The notes under the pieces are model-generated. The model was not told the origin of the DNA. It saw nothing but the letters and a program-made list of their open reading frames with translations, and did not search any database. 64,000 bases of DNA from Gp7-AA10 sp035516895. GTDB taxonomy: Bacteria > Acidobacteriota > Thermoanaerobaculia > Gp7-AA8. The translations under genes were made by a program, and so were the position numbers. Shown here in pieces: positions 7,460 through 14,541 of this stretch. The stretch lies in NCBI GenBank assembly GCA_035516895.1, contig DATIZY010000017.1, positions 1 to 64,000 of the forward strand. Direction: 5' to 3'. The number at the start of each line of letters is the position of its first letter. The stretch's first letter is position 1.

Positions 7460-8773
7460 CTAGCGCGAGGACGCGGCTGTGACCTTCGCCGTCGCACGCG
7501 CGAGATCGGCCACCGACGCCGCGCGATTCGGCGTCCGCAGCAGCGATGCGTTGAATTGCTCGATCGCGTCGCTCGTCCTGCCGTCCTGCAGGAGCAGCTC
7601 TCCGTAGAGCTCGTGCGCCGGCTTGAAATTCTCGGGCGGGCCCGACGGCACGCCGAGCGTCTCCTCCGCGGCAACGGCGAGCTCTGCCTGGTGCAGCGCA
7701 TCGTTGAGGTTCCCGCGAGCCGCGTCGAGGAGCGCCGTCGCTTCGAGGCGATCCGTTTCCGATTCGATCTGCGGCAGCGATTTCCCGGCGTCGTCGAGCC
7801 GCTTGCCGGCGATCGACTGCAGCGTTTTGCCGAGCGGCTCGTCGAACGTGAAGCTGTCCCAATCGCCGGTCTCGACCGCGTATCGCACCTTCATCGTCTC
7901 CTTCGGCCGGCCGGTCGCCTCGTCGATGAGCTTCTTCGCTTCGGCGTAGCGGTGCATCTGCAGATCGGCGTACTCGAGCCACGAGAGGCTGTGCATGTCG
8001 GGCTGCTTCCACTGTTTCGACAGCGCGAATGCGGCCTGATTCGATCGCGCGGTCTCTTCCCACATCCCGAGCTGCAGAAAGATGTGCGACGGCATGTGCA
8101 GCGCGTGCGGCGCCGACGAAGCCACGTTCGCGTAGCGGCGCGCGGCGCGAAGCCCGAGCGGCGCAAGAATTGGATCGTCATACGCGTGGATCATGTAGTG
8201 CAGCACGCCGGGATGATCGGGGTGCGACGGCAGCAGGTCCTCGAGGATCGCCGCCGCGCGGATCGATCTCCGCTCGTCGCGCTGATGCCATTCGCGTGCG
8301 CCGAGGATCGAGAGGGCCCAGAAGGTCTGCGCTTCGACATCCGCCGGAAACGCGCGCGCGAGCCGCTCCATCGCCGCTTCGTACGCTTCGTTGCGCTGCT
8401 GCCTCTCGCCGCGGCCGTACAGCGCTTCGACCGCTTCGATGTAGCCGCGCTCGCGCGGAGTGGCGGAGGCGGCGAGCGGAATCATCTCCTGGACGACGCG
8501 CCGGCCGCCCTCGATGTCCTGCTGGTTCCAGAGCGGATGGTTGTACGTCATGGCCTCGCCCCAGTAAGCGAGGGCGAACTTCGGATCGACCTTCTGCGCC
8601 TCGCGGAACGCCTCGGCCGCCTGCGGATACGCGAAGTTGTGCAGGAGCAGCACGCCCCGGAGAAACGCCGGCTGTGCTTCCGGCGTGCCCGAGTTCGGGA
8701 AAACGATCGTGCCGAGGTGGTTCTGAGCGTGCGCGGCGGCGGCGAGGAGAGCGATCAGGAAGAATTTCCGCAT
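7460..8773 (-). CDS. Exported TPR-repeat protein
   Basis: 437 residues. A signal peptide (MRKFFLIALLAAAAHAQ) is followed by repeated helical pairs of tetratricopeptide type, for example AFLRGVLLLHNFAYPQAAEAFREAQKVDPKFALAYWGEAM and the C-terminal ELYGELLLQDGRTSDAIEQFNASL. The middle carries VLHYMIHAYDDP and HMPSHIFLQLGMWEE, seen in a widespread family of secreted TPR proteins. It probably scaffolds protein contacts in the periplasm or at the outer membrane. Its promoter must share the 161-nt divergent gap with the DUF72 gene; that gap is filled by the nested repeat at 8805-8920. Confidence 0.85.
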   Translation of the reverse strand: MRKFFLIALLAAAAHAQNHLGTIVFPNSGTPEAQPAFLRGVLLLHNFAYPQAAEAFREAQKVDPKFALAYWGEAMTYNHPLWNQQDIEGGRRVVQEMIPLAASATPRERGYIEAVEALYGRGERQQRNEAYEAAMERLARAFPADVEAQTFWALSILGAREWHQRDERRSIRAAAILEDLLPSHPDHPGVLHYMIHAYDDPILAPLGLRAARRYANVASSAPHALHMPSHIFLQLGMWEETARSNQAAFALSKQWKQPDMHSLSWLEYADLQMHRYAEAKKLIDEATGRPKETMKVRYAVETGDWDSFTFDEPLGKTLQSIAGKRLDDAGKSLPQIESETDRLEATALLDAARGNLNDALHQAELAVAAEETLGVPSGPPENFKPAHELYGELLLQDGRTSDAIEQFNASLLRTPNRAASVADLARATAKVTAASSR

Positions 8774-8804
8774 GTCTGCATCTTATTCGCCGTGAGCCTT
8801 TTTT

Positions 8805-8920
8805 GAATTTCGAATTTCGAATTTCGAATTTCGAATTTCGAATTGAGAATGACGAATCGGCGATCTCTTCATTCTTCATTCTGCATTCTTCATTCGAAAT
8901 TCGAAATCCGAAATTCAATT
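8805..8920. repeat. Nested word-repeat hairpin (GAATTTC array)
   Basis: Five perfect tandem copies of GAATTTC occupy 8805-8839. The complementary words GAAATTC/GAAATCC occupy 8892-8917. Between them GAATGACGAAT faces ATTCTTCATTC, so a second pair of complementary words nests inside the first. The element is very AT-rich against its surroundings and fills the divergent gap between two gene starts, so it is not a simple terminator. Confidence 0.85.
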
Positions 8921-8934
8921 AGACTCCTCCCGGC

Positions 8935-9642
8935 ATGAGAGTCCGCACCGGCACGAGCGGCTACAGCTACAAGGAATGGAAAGGCAGCTTTTATCCAGAA
9001 GATTTACCAGCAAATAAAATGCTGCAATATTATTCCGGCCGCTTCGAGACCGTCGAAATCAACAACACGTTCTATCGAATGCCGGACACGAAGATGCTCG
9101 CGAAATGGAGCGAACAGGTACCGCCATCGTTCACGTTCGTTCTGAAAGCGCCGCAGCGGATCACGCATCAGAGGAGACTCGCCGGCGCGGAGGAGGACGT
9201 CCGCCAGCTCTTCGACGTCGCCACCGCCCTCGGTCCGCAGCTCGGTCCGGTGCTGTTTCAGCTGCCGCCGTTCGCGCGCAAAGATGCTGCGAAGCTCCGC
9301 GATTTTCTCGGCATTCTTCCGCCGAAGGCGCAGGTGGCATTCGAGTTTCGCCACGACTCATGGTGCGATGATGAGATCGACTCGATCCTGCGGGCGCGCG
9401 ATGTGCCGATGTGCCTTTCCGACACCGACGAGGTCGCCGATCCGAACGCGCTCGTGATTCCGACGGCGTCGTGGGGCTATTTGCGGCTGCGGCGCACGGA
9501 GTACGACGATCGCGCGCTCGACGACTGGGCGCGGCGCGTCGAGGCGCAGCCGTGGCGCGAGGCCTACGTCTTCTTCAAGCACGAGGACGAAGCGAAAGGG
9601 CCGCTCTTTGCCGAACGGTTTCGCCGCAGAATCAGTGCCTAG
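8935..9642 (+). CDS. DUF72 family protein
   Basis: 235 residues, typical length. It opens with the family signature R-x-GTSGYSYKEWKG-x-FYPEDLP and later has FETVEINNTFYRMP, SFTFVLKAPQRITH, LGPVLFQLPP, VAFEFRHDSW and YVFFKHEDE. DUF72 proteins adopt a TIM-barrel fold; the biochemical role is unsettled. Codons around 9000-9035 are unusually AT-rich. The stop codon is part of the hairpin at 9633-9655. Confidence 0.93.
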   Translation: MRVRTGTSGYSYKEWKGSFYPEDLPANKMLQYYSGRFETVEINNTFYRMPDTKMLAKWSEQVPPSFTFVLKAPQRITHQRRLAGAEEDVRQLFDVATALGPQLGPVLFQLPPFARKDAAKLRDFLGILPPKAQVAFEFRHDSWCDDEIDSILRARDVPMCLSDTDEVADPNALVIPTASWGYLRLRRTEYDDRALDDWARRVEAQPWREAYVFFKHEDEAKGPLFAERFRRRISA

Positions 9643-9655
9643 TGCCTAGGCACTG
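9633..9655. terminator. Bidirectional hairpin holding both convergent stop codons
   Basis: Perfect 10-bp stem CAGTGCCTAG / CTAGGCACTG with a TGC loop. The TAG stops of the DUF72 gene and of the opposing hydrolase lie in the two arms, so both proteins end in Ser-Ala encoded by AGT GCC TAG. There is no U-tract, so termination is inferred from position and symmetry. Confidence 0.7.
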
Positions 9656-10350
9656 ACGTGTTCGCGAATGAAGTCGATCGTGCGGCGGATGATCGCCCGC
9701 GAGCGGTCGTCATCATTCAAAAGATCGAAGCCGTGCTCGCCGTTCGGATGGGCCATCACTTCGAGCTCGATGTTTCGTGTGAGCGCTTCGCTGATGAATG
9801 CATCCACCGACGCGTTCAGCGCCTGGTGATCCTTGCCGGCGCGTGCGATCAGCATCGGCGGACAGTGCGCACCGCTGCGCAGGCGCTCGAGCGGTGACGC
9901 GAGGATCGCGTAGTACGAAACGAGCGCGCGCACGTTCGGCTGATCGAAGCCGAAACTGAGGAAGGGACCGCCGCCGGAAAATGCCCAGAAGATCAGCCGC
10001 TCGGCATCGACCTCCGGCTGCACGCATGCGAACTCGATCGCCTCTTCGACGTCCTTCGTCGCTTGCGCGATCGCGCTGCCGAAGAAGCGATGATTGAACG
10101 TCATCGCGGCGAAGCCGGACGAGGCCGCGAGCGCGCCGTAATCGCGGAACAGCTGCATGTTCTTCGGCTGGGCGCCGTCGGGCACCGGACCGCCGTGAAT
10201 GAAAATGATCGCGGCATTCGGCCGGTCGTCCGGCGCGTAAACGTCGGCGAGGACGCCCGGCGCGTATTCGATGTCGCTGCGGACGCGAATGCGGGTTTGC
10301 GGCGGACGCAACACCAGCGGCTTCGTTGCAATGGACTCCGGCATGCGCAT
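9646..10350 (-). CDS. Alpha/beta hydrolase (dienelactone-hydrolase-like)
   Basis: 234 residues. The oxyanion loop is IIFIHGGPVPDG, the nucleophile elbow is AFSGGG, and a late HGFDLL supplies the catalytic His; the acid is probably in the segment ARAGKDHQALN. There is no signal peptide, so it acts in the cytoplasm. The substrate cannot be inferred. Its start overlaps the divergent acyltransferase start. In-frame ATGs at 10350 and 10344 are both possible. Confidence 0.85.
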   Translation of the reverse strand: MRMPESIATKPLVLRPPQTRIRVRSDIEYAPGVLADVYAPDDRPNAAIIFIHGGPVPDGAQPKNMQLFRDYGALAASSGFAAMTFNHRFFGSAIAQATKDVEEAIEFACVQPEVDAERLIFWAFSGGGPFLSFGFDQPNVRALVSYYAILASPLERLRSGAHCPPMLIARAGKDHQALNASVDAFISEALTRNIELEVMAHPNGEHGFDLLNDDDRSRAIIRRTIDFIREHVSA

Positions 10351-11116
10351 GCTAACCTTCGCGCTCGTGTCTCTCTTCCGCAGCGTGGCGGTCTTCTCGC
10401 TCCTGTGGCTGCTGAAAGCGCTGAGCAGGATCTTTTATCGCCCCGACTTCGGCTGGATCGGCCCGACGCCGCGCGATCCATGGGCGGGCATCCGGCTCGT
10501 CGTGTTTCTCAATCACACGAGCCTCTTCGAGCCGGTGTTTGTCTGCGGAGTGCCGAACCGCTTCATCTGGCGTCTCGCCGCGCATGGCGTCATTCCCGCG
10601 GCGGCCAAAACGACCGAGCGCCCGCTCGTCGGCATGGTGTTCAAGTTCGTGGCGCACCACGTCGTTCCGATCACGCGACAACGCGATCACACGTGGTTCG
10701 CGGTGCTCGACCGCATCGATCCGAAGTCGATGGTGGTCATCGCGCCGGAAGGCCGGATGAAGCGCGAGACGGGCCTCGACCTGCAGGGCAATCCGATGAC
10801 CGTGCGCGGCGGCGTGGCCGACATCATGCTGTCGATCGAGCGCGGGCGCATGCTGCTCGCGTACAGCGGCGGTCTGCATCACGTGCAGGTGCCCGGCCAT
10901 TTGCCGAACGTGTTCGAGCGGGTGCAGATGCGGATCGAGAACCTCGAGATCGCCGACTACATGGCCGAGCAGATGGCGAAAGGGGGAGCGGGCGAGTTCA
11001 AGAAGAGCGTCATTCGCGATCTCGAGGCGCGGCGCGACCGCTACTGCGTCGACGACCGCGAGAGAACGCTCGTGAATTCGACCGCCGGCATCGGCTCGCT
11101 GAACAGAAATCCCTGA
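10343..11116 (+). CDS. PlsC-like acyltransferase
   Basis: 257 residues from the ATG at 10343; upstream ATGs would run deep into the opposing gene. An N-terminal hydrophobic segment is followed by NHTSLFEP, which sits where the family has NH-x4-D but ends in Glu, and then APEGRM, matching the second acyltransferase motif. It probably acylates a lysophospholipid or similar glycerol lipid at the membrane. The last 76 nt overlap the 3' end of the EAL gene on the other strand. Confidence 0.75.
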   Translation: MRMLTFALVSLFRSVAVFSLLWLLKALSRIFYRPDFGWIGPTPRDPWAGIRLVVFLNHTSLFEPVFVCGVPNRFIWRLAAHGVIPAAAKTTERPLVGMVFKFVAHHVVPITRQRDHTWFAVLDRIDPKSMVVIAPEGRMKRETGLDLQGNPMTVRGGVADIMLSIERGRMLLAYSGGLHHVQVPGHLPNVFERVQMRIENLEIADYMAEQMAKGGAGEFKKSVIRDLEARRDRYCVDDRERTLVNSTAGIGSLNRNP

Positions 11117-11790
11117 ATGAATTCGCAGCGGTGTTCGCGCAGAAACGCCAGCTGCTCCTCGTTCTCCACCCCCTCGGCGATCACTTTGAGGCCGAGCTCG
11201 TGCGCGAGATCGAGGATGCTGCGGGTGATGGCGCGCGATCGCTCGGACCCTTCGACGCCTTTGACGAACGTGCCCGGAATCTTGACTCCGTCGACGTCGA
11301 GCGTCAGCAGGTGCGACAGCGACGAATGGCCGGTGCCGAAGTCGTCGAGCCAAAGCTCGGCGCCGAGGGAGCGGATTTCGTCGCCGACGGAGCGGAGATG
11401 TTTCGGATTTCTGATGAACGATGTCTCGGTGATCTCGAGATTGAGCCGCGAGATGCCGCCGAGTTTTTTCAGCCGCTGCGCGAGGCGGCCCTGCTCGAAC
11501 TCGCGCGGCGAGAGATTCACGTTGAGCCGGAGTCCGTCCCAGCCCGCCGAATCGCGCAGAGCCTGCTGCATCATCCACGAGTCGAGGCGGAACATTTCCG
11601 GACCTTCCTCGGCTCCGTGCGCGATGGGGACGCCGCTGCGGATCTCGCCGGTCGGACGGCGCGCGCGCAGCAGCGTCTCGGCCGCGACGATCGTTCGCGA
11701 ATCGAGCTCGTGAATGGGCTGATAAAAGAGGACGAGCTGCTTCCGGTTCAGCGCGCGGCGGACGCCCGCTCGAGGTGCGGTCTTCGACAT
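11041..11790 (-). CDS. EAL-domain cyclic-di-GMP phosphodiesterase
   Basis: 249 residues from the ATG at 11790, an EAL domain with almost nothing else. The signature glutamate is kept but reads E-T-L-L-R. Other active-site features are LNVNLSP, LEITETS, LDDFGTGHSSL, V-K-I (followed by P-G rather than D-R), AEGVE and QGFLFSEP. The metal ligands and catalytic residues seem intact, so hydrolysis of c-di-GMP to pGpG is likely. With no sensor domain it may be constitutive or regulated by expression. It is divergent from the membrane protein at 11821. Confidence 0.88.
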   Translation of the reverse strand: MSKTAPRAGVRRALNRKQLVLFYQPIHELDSRTIVAAETLLRARRPTGEIRSGVPIAHGAEEGPEMFRLDSWMMQQALRDSAGWDGLRLNVNLSPREFEQGRLAQRLKKLGGISRLNLEITETSFIRNPKHLRSVGDEIRSLGAELWLDDFGTGHSSLSHLLTLDVDGVKIPGTFVKGVEGSERSRAITRSILDLAHELGLKVIAEGVENEEQLAFLREHRCEFIQGFLFSEPMPAVEFTSVLSRSSTQ

Positions 11791-11820
11791 GTCGCCATCA
11801 GCCTCTACAATCGGCGCGCC

Positions 11821-12459
11821 ATGCCGGTGGAGATTCTTCGCGTAGAGTCGCGTCGCGCGGCGCGGCAGCGGCGGATGCAGAAGGTGCAGCATCTGTTCGC
11901 GGCGGCGCTGCTGATCACGACGGCCATGCAGCACGGCCTCCGATCGCCGCTGGCGATCGCCGAAATCGCAGCCGGCGCGCTGTTGATTGCTGCGTTCGTG
12001 CGCGAGCGACTGCGCCACGGCCATCACGGCGGCGTGGCGTGGGTCGAGATCGCGGGCGCGGCGATGACGCTCGTCGAGGCGGTCGAGCGGACGCGCGGCC
12101 GTCATCATCTTTCGTTTGTCGTGCTGTCGTTTCTCGCGCCGGCGGTGCTGCTCGTCTTCGCGATCTTCGACGCCCGCATCGCCGAAGCGCGCTACCTCAA
12201 AGCGGACGAGGACGGTTTCGAGGTCCGGCTTCGGCTCTTCTTCCGGCGCCGCGTGCGATGGAAAGAGATCCGCGGATTTCGAGCGACGAGCGACGCGATC
12301 GAGCTCGAAGGCGCTCGGAACATCTCGTTGCGCGGCATCGTCGATCGGGAGGCCGCGGTGCAGTGGAGTGTTGAGCAGTTCCGCAAGCGAGGCGTGCCGG
12401 AGCTAGAAGACACGGCGGACCAGGAGCAGCGTCGCATAGGCGAGGCCGGCGATCGCTAG
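11821..12459 (+). CDS. Four-helix membrane protein with a PH-like C-terminus
   Basis: 212 residues. Hydrophobic segments lie at about 25-40, 45-62, 70-85 and 98-118. A soluble tail follows (EDGFEVRLRLFFRRRVRWKEIRGFRATSDAIELEG), whose W-x-E-I and alternating strands resemble bacterial PH-like domains. The function is unknown. Its last 57 nt overlap the end of the opposing gene. Confidence 0.7.
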   Translation: MPVEILRVESRRAARQRRMQKVQHLFAAALLITTAMQHGLRSPLAIAEIAAGALLIAAFVRERLRHGHHGGVAWVEIAGAAMTLVEAVERTRGRHHLSFVVLSFLAPAVLLVFAIFDARIAEARYLKADEDGFEVRLRLFFRRRVRWKEIRGFRATSDAIELEGARNISLRGIVDREAAVQWSVEQFRKRGVPELEDTADQEQRRIGEAGDR

Positions 12460-13116
12460 CAGGATCGTCCACTTGTTGTCTTTGATCACCTGCCAGAGCG
12501 ACGCCTGCTCCGGCGGTTTGTTCTGCTTCCGCGCGAGCACGTCCATGCGCGTATGTTCCTGCCGCAGGTCCTGCATGGTGTCGTTGACGCGCTGCTCGAA
12601 CTGCTTGAGCGGCTGCGGCGATTCGGCGGGCACCGCGACGCCGCGCTGCGTGTCGATCTTCACGAGGTCCGAGGGCACCGGAGCGACAACGCGATCGCCG
12701 TGCTCGTCGCTCGTGACGTCGTACGCGCCCTGGTCGAAGAAGAGCACGGTCGGCCCCACGTTCGAGTCTTTGACGAAGAGCACGTTCTCTGCACCGGGAC
12801 GAAACGCCGGGACGCCGATGCTGGTCTGATGCAGCGAACCGATGTGCCCGCCTGGAGTCACGATTGTGACTTCCGGTGCGGCCGATCCTTTCATCGCCTT
12901 CTCGACCTGGAATGTCGAGTACGTCAGGATCCAGCGGCCGCTGGGATCGAACCGCGATTCCTGGCTGACGCATTTGCCGAGGATGATGGCCGCGGCTTTG
13001 TCGACTTTCTGCTGGAACGAAGCGGCCACGGCCAAGGAAGCCTGAAGAGCCGGCGCGGTGAAGAGAAGCGCGGAGAAGGCGAGGGCGCAGACTCGGTTAT
13101 TTGAAGTCATGTCCAC
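12403..13116 (-). CDS. Exported protein with C-terminal membrane anchor; last gene of surface operon
   Basis: 237 residues. A signal peptide (about 1-32, ending near LAVAA) precedes a mature domain with TYSTFQVEKAMKGSAAPEVTIVTPGGHIG, a pattern seen in secreted proteins annotated as hypothetical. A long amphipathic stretch rich in Gln, Arg and Glu follows (about 165-205) and may be a coiled coil, then a membrane helix (about 212-232) and a short basic tail. The C-terminus is thus held in the inner membrane with the body in the periplasm. It lies 33 nt downstream of the Pro-Gln protein gene and is probably co-expressed with it. Confidence 0.75.
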   Translation of the reverse strand: MDMTSNNRVCALAFSALLFTAPALQASLAVAASFQQKVDKAAAIILGKCVSQESRFDPSGRWILTYSTFQVEKAMKGSAAPEVTIVTPGGHIGSLHQTSIGVPAFRPGAENVLFVKDSNVGPTVLFFDQGAYDVTSDEHGDRVVAPVPSDLVKIDTQRGVAVPAESPQPLKQFEQRVNDTMQDLRQEHTRMDVLARKQNKPPEQASLWQVIKDNKWTILLAIAGLAYATLLLVRRVF

Positions 13117-13149
13117 CGATGAACAAGCAATCGACAGGCCACGTTCCCG

Positions 13150-14541
13150 TCATGGACGCGGGGGCAAAACGATGGCCCTTTCTTCGCTCGTTTCAATGAC
13201 TTCCGTCTTATTGCCGATGCCGTGAACTCGCCAGCGGGCCGCCTTCCTGATCCTGCCGCGTGGGAGGAGATCGATGTCGGGCCGGACCATCGGGAACGAG
13301 GTCTTCGGCGTCTGCGCGGCGAAGAGCACGCTGCCTGTGTCATCGAGAATTTCGAAGACGAAAAACGACGCGGCGCCCGGCTGAGACTCGTGCCACGAGA
13401 ACGCGAGCTGACCGGCGAGCGTCACGCCGTCGAACGGCGCGTCGGGGATGATCGTCGGCCCCGTCGGTGCGGGGCCGAGGAGGATCGCTCCGGGACCGCT
13501 GTTCGATGCTGAGGCTGTCGATGCGACCGCGGCCACCGGGCCGCGTGCTGCAGTCAATGAGACAAGCACGTCGACGGTTGCTTCGGTCGGCGACGTGAAC
13601 AGCGGCGTGCCGACGATCGTCACGTCTTTGCCGAATGTGATCGTCGTCTCCGATGAAAAGTTCTTGCCGATGAGGTGAAGTGTGTATCGCTGGCCGGCCT
13701 GCAGCTTCGAGGGAGAGATGACATCGATGCGCGGCCCGATCACCATCTCGGTCGGACGCACCGGCTGCGGCACTTCCGGTTGCGGCACGGGCACCGGTTC
13801 GGGCTGCGGTGCGGGTGGGGGCGGCGTGATGCGACTGCCAGCCGCTTCGCCGGATGGTTGCGGCTGTGGCTGCGGCTGCGGCTGTGGAACGGGAGCGGGC
13901 TGCGGCTGTGGCTGCGTGCCGGGGAGTTTTCCTGCCGTCGGTTCGCCGGTCGGCTGCGGAACCGGAGTCGGCTGCGGAACCGGAACAGGCTTTGGCTCTG
14001 GAGGAGGTTGCGGCGTCGGAACGGGCGCCGGTTGCGGCTGAGGAACAGGCGTGGGTTGTGGCTGCGGCTGCGGTTGCGGTTGCGGTTGTGGTTGTGGTTG
14101 TGGTTGCGGCTGCGGCTGCGGTTGTGGTTGTGGCTGTGGCTGTGGTTGTGGTTGCGGCTGCGGTTGCGGTTGTGGCTGCGGTTGCGGCTGTGGTTGTGGC
14201 TGCGGCTGCGGGTTCACGGTGAACGCATTCGCAACGCGCACCGGCGTCGGCGCGGCAGCCGTCGCCACGGGCGTGTAGACGAATGTGTACGCGCTCGTTG
14301 GCGCCGTCGGCGAGATCTGAATCGTGAATTGCAGGAACCTGTTCGGATTGCGCGGATTGGAAACGGCGATTTTGCCCGCTGGTTCGAACGAGATCCCGCC
14401 GCCCGGTGGCCACGTCACGTTTGTCGTGATGTCGAGAGTCTCGCCCTGGATGCCGCTGGACGGCGTGAGCGCGACCTTCGGAAGGGCGACCGACGCCGCG
14501 ATGAGCAGCGCGCCGAGGGCGACGAAGAAGAGACGCTTCAT
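13150..14541 (-). CDS. Exported protein with long Pro-Gln spacer and IPT-like domain
   Basis: 463 residues from the ATG at 14541, which overlaps the stop of the giant upstream gene as ATGA. A signal peptide (MKRLFFVALGALLIAASVALP) is followed by a small beta domain (about 25-105), then a region made almost only of Pro-Gln pairs (about 110-165), followed by looser P/Q/V/E repeats to about 275. Next comes an IPT/TIG-like domain (PRIDVISPSKLQAGQRYTLHLIGKNFSSETTITFG) and a Fn3-like C-terminal domain. Such a spacer is extended and could cross the periplasm or cell wall, much like the Pro-rich linker of TonB. That role is inferred. Confidence 0.85.
   Translation of the reverse strand: MKRLFFVALGALLIAASVALPKVALTPSSGIQGETLDITTNVTWPPGGGISFEPAGKIAVSNPRNPNRFLQFTIQISPTAPTSAYTFVYTPVATAAAPTPVRVANAFTVNPQPQPQPQPQPQPQPQPQPQPQPQPQPQPQPQPQPQPQPQPQPQPQPQPQPQPTPVPQPQPAPVPTPQPPPEPKPVPVPQPTPVPQPTGEPTAGKLPGTQPQPQPAPVPQPQPQPQPQPSGEAAGSRITPPPPAPQPEPVPVPQPEVPQPVRPTEMVIGPRIDVISPSKLQAGQRYTLHLIGKNFSSETTITFGKDVTIVGTPLFTSPTEATVDVLVSLTAARGPVAAVASTASASNSGPGAILLGPAPTGPTIIPDAPFDGVTLAGQLAFSWHESQPGAASFFVFEILDDTGSVLFAAQTPKTSFPMVRPDIDLLPRGRIRKAARWRVHGIGNKTEVIETSEERAIVLPPRP
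14051..14211. repeat. Hexanucleotide array encoding Pro-Gln
   Basis: About 27 tandem six-base units of the type GGYTGY (plus strand), each encoding Pro-Gln on the minus strand. The third bases vary between GGT/GGC and TGT/TGC, which should dampen but not prevent slippage. A less regular P/Q-rich part continues to about 13740. Confidence 0.9.

Noticed and set aside
8178..8918. Minus-strand frame starting with an N-S-K-F-E-I-R type repeat
   Set aside because: The repeat is a translation of the GAATTTC array, and the rest overlaps the TPR gene in another frame.
8805..8920. CRISPR array
   Set aside because: The GAATTTC units are contiguous with no spacers and face complementary units. No cas genes are present.
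10063..12459. A 798-residue plus-strand frame
   Set aside because: Most of it runs antisense through the hydrolase and EAL genes or out of frame through the acyltransferase. Only the part from 11821 looks like a real protein.
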